Source of the DNA: RGIG8748 sp045646525
GTDB lineage: Bacteria > Bacillota > Clostridia > UMGS1810
DNA: 8,404 nucleotides
Direction of reading: 5' to 3'
Assembly (NCBI GenBank): GCA_045646525.1
Contig: JAZRKX010000049.1
Coordinates: 1-8,404, forward strand
A program made the position numbers and the translations under genes. Shown here one piece after another: positions 1 to 6,273 of the stretch (position 1 is the stretch's first letter; every line of letters begins with the position of its first letter). The notes below the pieces were generated by a model, which did not search any database, was not told the DNA's origin, and saw nothing but the letters and a program-made list of their open reading frames with translations.

Positions 1-1
1 G

Positions 2-373
2 GTTCCAAGAGTTGTTAAAATCCTGGATACTTCCGATGTGTGCTTTATGGCACTCGAAGCTGCCAAGATTTCCGGCTCGGGTATAGGAATTGGCATACAG
101 TCCAAGGGAACTACCGTTATACATCAGAAGGATTTGTATCCGCTTTCCAATCTGGAATTATTCCCTCAGGCTCCGCTTATGGACCTTGATACCTACCGCA
201 AGATAGGGCAGAATGCCGCCAAGTATGTAAAGGGCGAGCAGGTTGTGCCGATTCCTTGCACAAATGACCCTATGACAAGACCGAGATATCAGGTAAAAGC
301 CGCAATCATGCACATAGCAGAAACAGAGCAGCTTGACCCCGCACTCGGAATTATAGAATGGGAGGGAAGATAA
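2..373 (+). CDS. pduD: B12-dependent diol/glycerol dehydratase, medium subunit (5' partial)
   Basis: This is the C-terminal 123 residues of the medium (beta) subunit of adenosylcobalamin-dependent propanediol/glycerol dehydratase. The enzyme dehydrates 1,2-propanediol to propionaldehyde or glycerol to 3-hydroxypropionaldehyde. The frame is open from the window edge and ends with TAA at 371-373. Family signatures I recognise are SGSGIGIGIQSKGTTVIHQ, followed by PLSNLELFPQAPL, YRKIGQNAAKY and the C-terminal MTRPRYQVKAAIMHI; in the family this subunit helps form the cobalamin-binding side of the enzyme. The N-terminus lies outside the window, so the presence of a microcompartment-targeting peptide cannot be judged. 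It overlaps the next gene by one base (TAATG). The sequence alone does not separate diol dehydratase (PduD) from glycerol dehydratase (DhaC) or tell which substrate is preferred; pduD is used as the generic name. Family assignment is very secure. Confidence 0.94.
   Translation, partial: VPRVVKILDTSDVCFMALEAAKISGSGIGIGIQSKGTTVIHQKDLYPLSNLELFPQAPLMDLDTYRKIGQNAAKYVKGEQVVPIPCTNDPMTRPRYQVKAAIMHIAETEQLDPALGIIEWEGR
361..366 (+). promoter_or_regulatory. Ribosome binding site deciding the small-subunit start
   Basis: GGAGGG lies inside the last codons of the medium-subunit gene, six bases before the ATG at 373. It decides between this ATG and an in-frame ATG at 358, which would lie upstream of the site and could not use it. 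Confidence 0.8.
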
Positions 374-765
374 TGCGTTACCCCTTAGGTGAATACGAAA
401 AGGACAAGATATCTTCCAAGACAGGCAAGCGCCTTGAGGATATAACCCTTAGCGAAGTTATGAAAAACCATATAAGTTCCGATGATATCAAGATATCCAA
501 GGATACCTTAAGAGCACAGGGTCAGATTGCCAAAGAAGCAGGCAATGACCCCATGGAACTTAATTTTGAAAGGGCAGCAGAGCTTGTAGATGTGCCCGAT
601 GATGTAATATTAAAGATGTACGATAAATTAAGACCCAACCGCTCCACCAAAGCCGAGCTTGTGGCTATGGCTCAGGAGCTTGCGGACAAATACAGTGCGT
701 ACAACTGTGCAAAGCTTGTTTTGGAAGCTGTACAGGTATATGAGAAAAGAGGAGTATTGCTTTGA
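373..765 (+). CDS. pduE: B12-dependent diol/glycerol dehydratase, small subunit
   Basis: This 130-residue protein is the small (gamma) subunit of the adenosylcobalamin-dependent diol/glycerol dehydratase and completes the enzyme with the large and medium subunits. Recognisable family blocks are YPL near the N-terminus, GKRLEDITLSEV, the LRAQGQIAKEAG helix, and the highly conserved FERAAELVDVPDD followed by LRPNRSTKAEL. The start at 373 is set by GGAGGG at 361-366 and by TAATG coupling to the upstream stop. From memory, PduE of Salmonella is about 173 residues and carries a roughly 35-residue N-terminal extension used for loading into microcompartments, while DhaE of soluble glycerol dehydratases is about 141. 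This protein begins almost directly at the core domain, so it resembles the DhaE form in lacking that extension. Its TGA overlaps the TTG start of the reactivase gene. Confidence 0.93.
   Translation: MRYPLGEYEKDKISSKTGKRLEDITLSEVMKNHISSDDIKISKDTLRAQGQIAKEAGNDPMELNFERAAELVDVPDDVILKMYDKLRPNRSTKAELVAMAQELADKYSAYNCAKLVLEAVQVYEKRGVLL
748..754 (+). promoter_or_regulatory. Ribosome binding site for the TTG-started reactivase gene
   Basis: AGAGGAG, with core AGGAG at 750-754, lies seven bases before the TTG at 762. It supports use of this rare start codon, which gives the N-terminus MRLIAGVDIGNS expected for the family. Confidence 0.75.
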
Positions 766-2579
766 GATTAATTGCTGGTGTGGATATTGGCAATTCAACA
801 ACAGAAGTCTGTGTCGGAGAACTCGATGTAAATGGTAATATAAGTTTTCCGGCAAGTGCTTCATGCCCAACAACAGGAACCAAGGGTACTGTTGTTAATG
901 TTCATGGAATAAAAGCCGCTCTTAAAGATGCTATGGCAAAGATGGGCAAGGATATTTCCGACCTGTCTCTTATCCGTTTGAACGAAGCCGCACCTGTTAT
1001 AGGCGATACCGCCATGGAAACTCTTACAGAAACAGTAATTACAGATTCCTCTATGATAGGCCATAACCCGTCCACACCTGCAGGAGCAGGTCAGGCAGTA
1101 GGTGAGCTTATAAGCATAGGAGGTCTCGGAGGAGCAAAGGAGAATACTCCCTATATACTTGTGGTTTCTGCAAGCTATTCTTACGAGGATGTTGCAATGG
1201 CAGTAAACCGCCTTGGAGATATTCTTGATATAGTAGGTATTATTCTTCAGGCAGATGAGGCCGTCTTGGTTTATAATCGCCTCCAGAAGAAGATACCAAT
1301 AATAGACGAAGTAAAATATATAGAAAAAGTTCCCGACGGCGAAAAGGCAGCTATTGAGGTAGCGTTGGAGGGACAGTCAATACGCATGCTCTCCAATCCT
1401 TACGGTATAGCCACGCTTTTAAACCTCGATGCAGATGAAACAAAAAGCGTCACTCCCATTGCCAAGAGCCTTATAGGCAAGCGTAGTGCGGTTGTTATTA
1501 AGACCCCCTCGGGCAATGTTAAGGAGAATGTACTTCCCGCAGGGGAGATATATATAAAATCCGACAGAGAATATGAAATAAATCTCGATGAAGGCGCAGA
1601 GCGTATAATGAAAGCGGTTGCCGATGCAGGCGACATACAAGATATATCGGGTCAGCCGAATACCAATGTAGGCAATATGCTCTCGCGCATCAAAGACGGT
1701 ATGAACGATTTAAGCGGAGGCGGACAGAATATAATCCGCATTACAGATATCCTTGCTGTGGATACTCTGGCACCTGTTACTATTTCGGGTGCGTTAGCGG
1801 GCGAAACCTGTCTTGAAAAGGCTGTAGGTATTGCTGCTATGGTAAAGACTCAGCAGCTTCCTATGCAGAAGATAGCAGAGAAATTAAAGGAAGATTTACA
1901 TACAGATGTAGTAGTTGCAGGAGTAGAAGCCGTAATGGCGGGACTTGGAGCCATAACCACTCCGGGTACTAAGCTTCCTCTGGCAATTCTCGATATGGGC
2001 GGCGGCTCTACAGATGCTGCCGTAATAGATGAAAACGGCAACATAACCATGACTCACAGAGCCGGTGCGGGCGAGCTTGTATCCATGCTTATACAGACAG
2101 AACTCGGTCTGGAAGACCGTCACATGGCAGAAATGATAAAAAGATATCCTCTTGCCAAGGTGGAGAGTCTGTTCCATATGCGTATGGAAAACGGACAGAT
2201 GACATTCGTTTCAGATTCCATAGACCCCAGATTTTACGGCAGGGTTGTGCTTCTTTCGGAAAACGGTCTCATCCGTATGGAAAAGGATATCCCTATGGAA
2301 AAGATTGCAGCCGTGCGCCGTGAAGCTAAAAGAAAGGTATTTGTAACTAATGCATTCCGTGCGCTTAAGAGTGTTGCACCCGAACGCAATCTCAAGAATA
2401 TATCAAATGTTGTTTTAGTTGGCGGCTCGGCAGAGGATTTCGAAATTCCCGAAATGCTTATGGAGGAATTTGCCAACTACCGCATAGTTTGCGGCAGAGG
2501 AAATATCCGCGGATGCGAAGGTCCGAGAAATGCGGTGGCTACAGGTTTGGTGCTGTCGTATGCAGGAGAGAAGAGATGA
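762..2579 (+). CDS. pduG: Diol/glycerol dehydratase reactivating factor, large subunit
   Basis: This 605-residue protein is the large, ATPase subunit of the dehydratase-reactivating factor (PduG/DdrA/GdrA family). That factor is a molecular chaperone which uses ATP to release damaged cobalamin from mechanism-inactivated dehydratase so that fresh adenosylcobalamin can bind. The fold is actin/Hsp70-like. The N-terminal phosphate motif DIGNSTTE is at about residues 8-15, and a second one, DMGGGSTD, is at 411-418. The residues I recall as metal ligands in Klebsiella DdrA (Thr105, Asp166, Asp183) have counterparts Thr105 (in HNPSTP), Asp165 and Asp182. The C-terminal block GRGNIRGCEGPRNAVATGL is also conserved. 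Length matches the usual 605-610. The start is TTG, within a TTGA overlap with the upstream stop; starting here gives the family's exact N-terminus. The end overlaps the small-subunit gene by ATGA, which suits two proteins that form one complex. Confidence 0.96.
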   Translation: MRLIAGVDIGNSTTEVCVGELDVNGNISFPASASCPTTGTKGTVVNVHGIKAALKDAMAKMGKDISDLSLIRLNEAAPVIGDTAMETLTETVITDSSMIGHNPSTPAGAGQAVGELISIGGLGGAKENTPYILVVSASYSYEDVAMAVNRLGDILDIVGIILQADEAVLVYNRLQKKIPIIDEVKYIEKVPDGEKAAIEVALEGQSIRMLSNPYGIATLLNLDADETKSVTPIAKSLIGKRSAVVIKTPSGNVKENVLPAGEIYIKSDREYEINLDEGAERIMKAVADAGDIQDISGQPNTNVGNMLSRIKDGMNDLSGGGQNIIRITDILAVDTLAPVTISGALAGETCLEKAVGIAAMVKTQQLPMQKIAEKLKEDLHTDVVVAGVEAVMAGLGAITTPGTKLPLAILDMGGGSTDAAVIDENGNITMTHRAGAGELVSMLIQTELGLEDRHMAEMIKRYPLAKVESLFHMRMENGQMTFVSDSIDPRFYGRVVLLSENGLIRMEKDIPMEKIAAVRREAKRKVFVTNAFRALKSVAPERNLKNISNVVLVGGSAEDFEIPEMLMEEFANYRIVCGRGNIRGCEGPRNAVATGLVLSYAGEKR

Positions 2580-2908
2580 TTGTAAAAAGACCTTCCATAT
2601 TTATATATGCATATAATCCCGATAGCGATTGTTTAAAGCAGATTTGCGCAGGTATAGAAGAAGAGGGCGTATATTTTGAGGTTTTTAGTAAGGATTATGC
2701 CGATTTGGACACCCTCTCTCATCTGGCCGCAGCAGATTCCATGCTTGGCTCGGGAATAGGCATTTGCCGAAATTCCATAGCTTTGCAGATTAAAGGAATT
2801 CCCAAGGGCAGGAATGTGGAATATTACGAAATTCCCACTCTTACCGAGTGCAGAAAGATTGGCTCAAACAGTGCCCGAATTATAAAAAAGATGCCGCTCA
2901 ATAACTAA
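2576..2908 (+). CDS. pduH: Diol/glycerol dehydratase reactivating factor, small subunit
   Basis: This 110-residue protein is the small subunit of the dehydratase-reactivating factor (PduH/DdrB/GdrB family). It binds the large subunit and, in the accepted model, swaps places with the dehydratase medium subunit during cofactor release. The family motif GIEEEG is at residues 26-31; by alignment from memory, Glu29 corresponds to the Glu31 of DdrB that reaches the metal in the large subunit. A second block (LGSGIGI, then CRKIGSNSARIIKKMP) resembles the dehydratase medium subunit at 2-373. The ATG at 2576 overlaps the upstream TGA (ATGA) and has AGGAG at 2564-2568 with seven bases of spacing. The frame is open further upstream to about 2489, but starting there would overlap the large subunit by some 90 bases, so I rejected it. 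It is slightly shorter than the roughly 115-125 residues I recall for enterobacterial homologues. Confidence 0.92.
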   Translation: MIVKRPSIFIYAYNPDSDCLKQICAGIEEEGVYFEVFSKDYADLDTLSHLAAADSMLGSGIGICRNSIALQIKGIPKGRNVEYYEIPTLTECRKIGSNSARIIKKMPLNN

Positions 2909-2929
2909 TTGGCGGGGACGAAAAATAAA

Positions 2930-2935
2930 AGGGGA
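2930..2935 (+). promoter_or_regulatory. Ribosome binding site for the adenosyltransferase
   Basis: AGGGGA lies six bases before the ATG at 2942. It argues against a TTG at 2909 in the same frame, which directly follows the upstream stop codon and has no such site. Confidence 0.65.
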
Positions 2936-2941
2936 ATAATT

Positions 2942-3448
2942 ATGAAAATATATACAATGACAGGAGACGGGGGCTATACCTCGCTTCTTAATAACTCCCG
3001 TGTATCAAAATCCGATGAAAGAATAGAGCTTCTCGGAGTAATAGATGAATTAAGCAGTCATTTAGGCCTTGCAAAAGTTGTGTCGGGCAACGCACTAAAG
3101 GAGTTTATTGACAAAATACAATCCACACTTATTACTCTTATGGCGGGTGTAGCATCCAATGCGTCAAGTCAGTACAGAATTACAGCAGAGGATGTTACCG
3201 CACTGGAGGAAAAGATTGATTGTATGGAAAGCTCTTTCCCGAGACAAAAGGAGTTTATTCTCTACGGCGGTTGCGAGCTTTCTGCAAGACTCGATGTAGC
3301 AAGAGCTGTAGCCCGCAGGGCTGAAAGACAGTTTTGCCGCACTGGAAGAAACTATCATATGGATTCCATGGCGCAAAAGTATATAAACCGCCTTGCAGAT
3401 TTTCTGTATGTAGCTGCAAGATTTGCGGATTACAACAACAAAAATTGA
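2942..3448 (+). CDS. pduO: PduO-type ATP:cob(I)alamin adenosyltransferase
   Basis: This 168-residue cytoplasmic enzyme moves the adenosyl group of ATP onto cob(I)alamin, making the adenosylcobalamin used by the dehydratase encoded upstream. Family features are the N-terminal ATP loop (MKIYTMTGDGG), RVSKSDERIE, VIDELSSHLGLA with Asp35 in the position I recall as part of a conserved salt bridge, and the C-terminal RRAER at 125-129 followed by YINRLADFLYVAARF. The C-terminal heme-binding half of enterobacterial PduO is absent, as in single-domain homologues. Two conserved positions differ from the consensus I remember: FILYGG in place of FILPGG, and LDVAR in place of LHxAR before RRAER. The gene begins 33 bases after the reactivase small subunit and a terminator follows its stop, so it is probably the last gene of the operon. 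Confidence 0.93.
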   Translation: MKIYTMTGDGGYTSLLNNSRVSKSDERIELLGVIDELSSHLGLAKVVSGNALKEFIDKIQSTLITLMAGVASNASSQYRITAEDVTALEEKIDCMESSFPRQKEFILYGGCELSARLDVARAVARRAERQFCRTGRNYHMDSMAQKYINRLADFLYVAARFADYNNKN

Positions 3449-3452
3449 TTTT

Positions 3453-3475
3453 AAAGCCCGAATTTTCGGGCTTTT
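3453..3475 (+). terminator. Rho-independent terminator of the dehydratase operon
   Basis: The inverted repeat AAAGCCCGA (3453-3461) / TCGGGCTTT (3466-3474) has a four-base loop and ends in TTTT. It begins five bases after the adenosyltransferase stop codon. The run of T is short (3472-3475) and is partly used by the stem, so some read-through into the transporter gene is possible. Confidence 0.85.
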
Positions 3476-3476
3476 G

Positions 3477-3485
3477 TGATATAAC
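3477..3485 (+). promoter_or_regulatory. Possible extended -10 promoter element for the transporter gene
   Basis: TGATATAAC fits an extended -10 element (TGn followed by TATAAC, five of six matches to TATAAT) directly after the terminator and 33 bases before the transporter ATG. No convincing -35 hexamer is seen at the usual distance, where the terminator stem lies. It is a weak call based on pattern alone. Confidence 0.3.
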
Positions 3486-3518
3486 GGGAATTGAACCCCG
3501 TGTGCGTAGGAGATTACC

Positions 3519-4706
3519 ATGAAGCTTACATACAACCACACCATGAAATCATGCTTTCTTGCATATATGACAAGCGCAGTAATAAATAACACACTCCCTC
3601 TTTTGTTTCTCACACTCCAAAAGAGTTTTGGAATTACCGTGGCTCAGCTCGGAATTCTTGTGGGATTCAACTTCGGTGTACAGATGGTAGTTGATTTTAT
3701 AGGTGCAAAATATGCGGATAACTGGGGCTACAGAGCCACAATAATAACGGCACTTTCTATGTCGGTACTGGGTTTCTGTGCTTTGGCAACTTTGCCTTTT
3801 ATAATCGATGCGTATACAGGACTTATTTGTTCTGTTTGCATTTATGCCGTAGGGAGCGGACTTTTAGAAGTTGTAGTAAGTCCCATCACAGAGGCTCTGC
3901 CGAGTGAGAACAAAGATGCTGCCATGAGCATACTACATTCCTTTTACTGCTGGGGTCACCTTGCATGTATCCTCGTATCAACAGGTTTTTTCGTTATATT
4001 TGGAATAGAAAACTGGCGGTTTTTGATTTTAATGTGGGCGCTTCTTCCGTTTGTTACACTTCTTCTTTTTACAGCCGTGCCCATGTGTACCTTAAACGGA
4101 GAGGAACAACAAAAGGTATCGCTTATTTCTCTGATAAAGCAGAGAGGTTTTTTAGTGTTTTTTATCATTATGATATGTTCGGGCGCCGCCGAACAGGCTA
4201 TGGCTCAATGGGTATCTTATTTTGCAGAGGAAGGTCTGCGTGTTTCCAAAACTTTCGGAGACCTTGCAGGCGCGAGTATGTTTGCGCTGTGTATGGCAAT
4301 AGGCAGAATGTTCTACGGCAAAAATGCCGAGAGGTTAAATTTAAGAAAATATCTTATAGCATGTTCTTTTGTAGTTGCCTTTGCTTTTCTTGGGGCATCG
4401 CTTATTAAATCCCCCGTGTTTGCTCTGATATGCTGCGGTATTTCAGGTTTGGCTGTTGCAATCATGTGGCCTGGTACACTTTCTCTTGCCACCAAGACAC
4501 TTTCGGGTAAATCCACGGCAATGTTTGCTATGCTTGCAGTAGGCGGAGATATAGGATGTACTATAGGACCTGAGGTTGTTGCATGGGGGGCTTCGTTTTT
4601 CACATTGCACGGAAGTGCCATCAAAGCGGGCATAATATGTGCACTTGTGTTCCCGATTGTCCTTGCTCTTGGAGTAAAATATTCTTGCGTGAAGCACCAC
4701 AAATAA
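3519..4706 (+). CDS. Major facilitator superfamily transporter, fucose-permease-like
   Basis: This is a 395-residue hydrophobic protein with about twelve predicted membrane-spanning segments in two halves, the central cytoplasmic loop lying near residues 190-210. A degenerate MFS motif (GAKYADNWGYRA, from residue 62) sits between segments 2 and 3. The sequence around SPITEALPSENKDAAM and LHSFYCWG resembles the sugar-permease branch that includes fucose permease FucP; that is recognition from memory, not a search. The substrate cannot be read from the sequence. The start at 3519 is supported by TAGGAGA at 3507-3513 with a five-base spacer; an ATG at 3543 is the alternative. The gene follows the dehydratase operon terminator, and its stop lies 15 bases before the next start, so it is probably co-transcribed with the oxidoreductase. 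A role in importing fucose or rhamnose-like sugars that feed propanediol formation is speculative. Confidence 0.87.
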   Translation: MKLTYNHTMKSCFLAYMTSAVINNTLPLLFLTLQKSFGITVAQLGILVGFNFGVQMVVDFIGAKYADNWGYRATIITALSMSVLGFCALATLPFIIDAYTGLICSVCIYAVGSGLLEVVVSPITEALPSENKDAAMSILHSFYCWGHLACILVSTGFFVIFGIENWRFLILMWALLPFVTLLLFTAVPMCTLNGEEQQKVSLISLIKQRGFLVFFIIMICSGAAEQAMAQWVSYFAEEGLRVSKTFGDLAGASMFALCMAIGRMFYGKNAERLNLRKYLIACSFVVAFAFLGASLIKSPVFALICCGISGLAVAIMWPGTLSLATKTLSGKSTAMFAMLAVGGDIGCTIGPEVVAWGASFFTLHGSAIKAGIICALVFPIVLALGVKYSCVKHHK

Positions 4707-4721
4707 AGGAGGATAAATATT

Positions 4722-5966
4722 ATGGCACTGCACATCTTAGACGAGGCAAAACGTTGTCTCGAATGTAAAAATCCATCTTGCCAGAAAGGTTGTCCGATAA
4801 ATACACCTATTCCCGAAGTTATCAAGCTTTTAAAGAATAATCGTCTTGACGAAGCAGGAAAGATTTTATTTGAAAATAATCCTCTTACGACTATTTGCAG
4901 TCTTGTTTGCAATCACGAAAAACAATGTGAAGGAAATTGCATATTGAATAAAAAAGGTACTCCTGTTCATTTTTCGGCGATTGAAAATTATATATCCAAT
5001 GCGTATGCGCCGAAAATGATTGAAGGACCGGCAAAGTCAAATGGTAAAAAAGTTGCGATTGTAGGTTCAGGGCCTGCCGGATTAACAATTGCTATAATCC
5101 TTGCGCGTTATGGTTATCAGGTAACAATTTTTGAAAGTAAAGATAAAATAGGTGGTATTTTGCGTCATGGCATTCCGGAGTTCAGGTTGCCCAAAAGCGT
5201 TATAGATGATCTTCAGTATCGTCACATAGAGCTTAAAGGGATTAAAATCCGTCCTAATATACGTATTGGCGATGCTATCGGAATTGATGATTTGTTCAGG
5301 GATGGGTATAAAGCTATATTTATAGGCACAGGAGTATGGCGCCCCAATACATTACATATTAAAGGCGAAACCTTTGGAAATGTCCATTTTGCGATAAATT
5401 ATCTTAATAATCCAAGTGTATACAAACTTGGAAATAGGGTCAATATCATTGGAGCCGGAAATGCGGCTATGGATGTTGCCAGAACAGCTGTACGCAGCGG
5501 AAGCAGGGAAGTAACTTGTTTTTCTTTAGAAAAAAAGGTTGCAGCAAGCGATTACGAATATAACTATGCAAAACTTGAGGGTGTAAAATTCCGATACAAT
5601 CTCAAACCAATAGAGATTCTTGATGACGGAGTAGTTTTTAGAGAGGTTATAGAAAACGAAGACGGGACTGTTGAGGAAGTTAAGGGCAGCGAAAAAATTT
5701 ATCATTCTGATTCTGTTATTATAGCAATCAGTCAAGGACCGAGAAATGTCATAGTGTCTACTACAACAGGACTTGAAGTAGGTAAAAGCGGACTTTTGGA
5801 AGCAGATGAATTCGGTAACACGAGCAGACAGGGAATATTTGTATCAGGTGATGTGGTCAATGGTGCACGAACAGTTGTTGAAGCTGTAGCCCACAGTAAA
5901 ATTGTGGCAGAAACTATGCACAAGTACATTAAGGGATTAAATGACAGCAATGAAAATAATGTTTGA
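4722..5966 (+). CDS. GltD-like NAD(P)-dependent FAD/Fe-S oxidoreductase, stand-alone
   Basis: This 414-residue protein resembles the small (beta) subunit of NADPH-glutamate synthase and its relatives, which carry electrons between NAD(P)H, FAD and Fe-S clusters. The N-terminal domain has two cysteine sets: Cys12, 15, 20 and 24 (CLECKNPSCQKGCP) and Cys59, 63, 69 and 73. Next come a dinucleotide-binding FAD motif (VGSGPAG, 114-120), a second nucleotide motif GAGNAAMD (244-251) for NAD(P)H, and a C-terminal FAD-contact block GIFVSGDVVNGARTVVEA. It is shorter than the roughly 470 residues I recall for GltD. No glutamate synthase large subunit is adjacent, so glutamate synthesis should not be assumed; the electron acceptor is unknown. 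The start has an excellent site, AAGGAGGAT at 4706-4714, which overlaps the transporter stop codon. Two 60-base samples hand-counted inside it (4801-4860, 5401-5460) have 22 and 21 G+C. Confidence 0.88.
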   Translation: MALHILDEAKRCLECKNPSCQKGCPINTPIPEVIKLLKNNRLDEAGKILFENNPLTTICSLVCNHEKQCEGNCILNKKGTPVHFSAIENYISNAYAPKMIEGPAKSNGKKVAIVGSGPAGLTIAIILARYGYQVTIFESKDKIGGILRHGIPEFRLPKSVIDDLQYRHIELKGIKIRPNIRIGDAIGIDDLFRDGYKAIFIGTGVWRPNTLHIKGETFGNVHFAINYLNNPSVYKLGNRVNIIGAGNAAMDVARTAVRSGSREVTCFSLEKKVAASDYEYNYAKLEGVKFRYNLKPIEILDDGVVFREVIENEDGTVEEVKGSEKIYHSDSVIIAISQGPRNVIVSTTTGLEVGKSGLLEADEFGNTSRQGIFVSGDVVNGARTVVEAVAHSKIVAETMHKYIKGLNDSNENNV

Positions 5967-5996
5967 ATTTCGGTTCTGATTTACACGAACTTAAAT

Positions 5997-6045
5997 GAGA
6001 CAAACATTTTCTATAACATTGTTATAGTAATGTTTGTCTCTTTTT
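5997..6045 (+). terminator. Long hairpin terminator after the oxidoreductase gene
   Basis: An outer 12-base-pair stem, GAGACAAACATT (5997-6008) with AATGTTTGTCTC (6029-6040), is followed by a small asymmetric bulge (TT against T). An inner 7-base-pair stem is CTATAAC (6011-6017) with GTTATAG (6021-6027), closed by a three-base loop. TTTTT at 6041-6045 follows. It lies 30 bases after the oxidoreductase stop. The stem is longer and more AT-rich than most intrinsic terminators, so a small inverted-repeat element serving as a terminator is the alternative. Confidence 0.85.
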
Positions 6046-6171
6046 ATATGCAAAATTAACATAAAAGAGGTTTTGAATTAGTAGAATTGATAAGTCAAAT
6101 TTAAATTGATGAAGAAAATTTAATGAATAAAATATCACTATGATGTTTGAGAATTTAACTCTAGGAATTGT

Positions 6172-6206
6172 AAGCACATTTAGAGTGAAATCAAGATGTG
6201 CTTTTT
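6172..6206 (+). terminator. Second terminator-like hairpin
   Basis: AAGCACAT (6172-6179) pairs with ATGTGCTT (6196-6203) over a 16-base loop, and the run TTTTT (6202-6206) follows. It could back up the hairpin at 5997-6045, or end a short transcript arising between the two. The long loop lowers confidence. Confidence 0.6.
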
Positions 6207-6244
6207 ATATTTTAAAATTGAATTGGAGTGAAGGGTATTGTCTA

Positions 6245-6273
6245 TTGCAATGTTTGGCGAATTATGGTATAAT
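6245..6273 (+). promoter_or_regulatory. Sigma-A-type promoter for the cyclase gene
   Basis: The -35 hexamer TTGCAA (6245-6250, four of six matches to TTGACA) and a perfect -10 TATAAT (6268-6273) are separated by 17 bases. TGG directly before the -10 makes it an extended -10. Transcription would begin near 6280, giving a leader of roughly 58 bases before the ATG at 6338. It lies downstream of both hairpins, so the cyclase gene appears to be its own transcription unit. Confidence 0.75.

Noticed and set aside
358..372. Upstream in-frame ATG for the dehydratase small subunit.
   Set aside because: The GGAGGG ribosome binding site lies between this ATG and the one at 373, and the downstream start gives the TAATG coupling.
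2909..2941. TTG start for the adenosyltransferase directly after the upstream stop codon.
   Set aside because: It has no ribosome binding site, would add eleven residues not found in the family, and the ATG at 2942 gives the expected MKIYT N-terminus.
3481..3505. Possible tRNA remnant on the - strand: the complement reads like a T-arm (ACGGG, then GTTCAATT, then CCCGT).
   Set aside because: The stem encloses eight bases rather than seven, or two pairs fail if seven are used. The sequence on its 5' side leaves no room for an anticodon arm and no CCA end or acceptor pairing is seen. It is probably chance, though a decayed tRNA fragment cannot be excluded.
3164..3613. A 149-codon open frame on the - strand over the adenosyltransferase end, terminator and transporter start.
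   Set aside because: It reads through an intrinsic terminator and two recognised genes on the other strand and shows no family motif.
3965..4408. A 147-codon + strand frame inside the transporter gene.
   Set aside because: It is out of frame with the transporter, whose hydrophobic segments and MFS motif are intact across this stretch, so there is no sign of a frameshift and no independent function.
4313..4912. A 199-codon open frame on the - strand across the transporter/oxidoreductase junction.
   Set aside because: It is a shadow of two well-supported + strand genes, lacks family motifs, and crosses their intergenic ribosome binding site.
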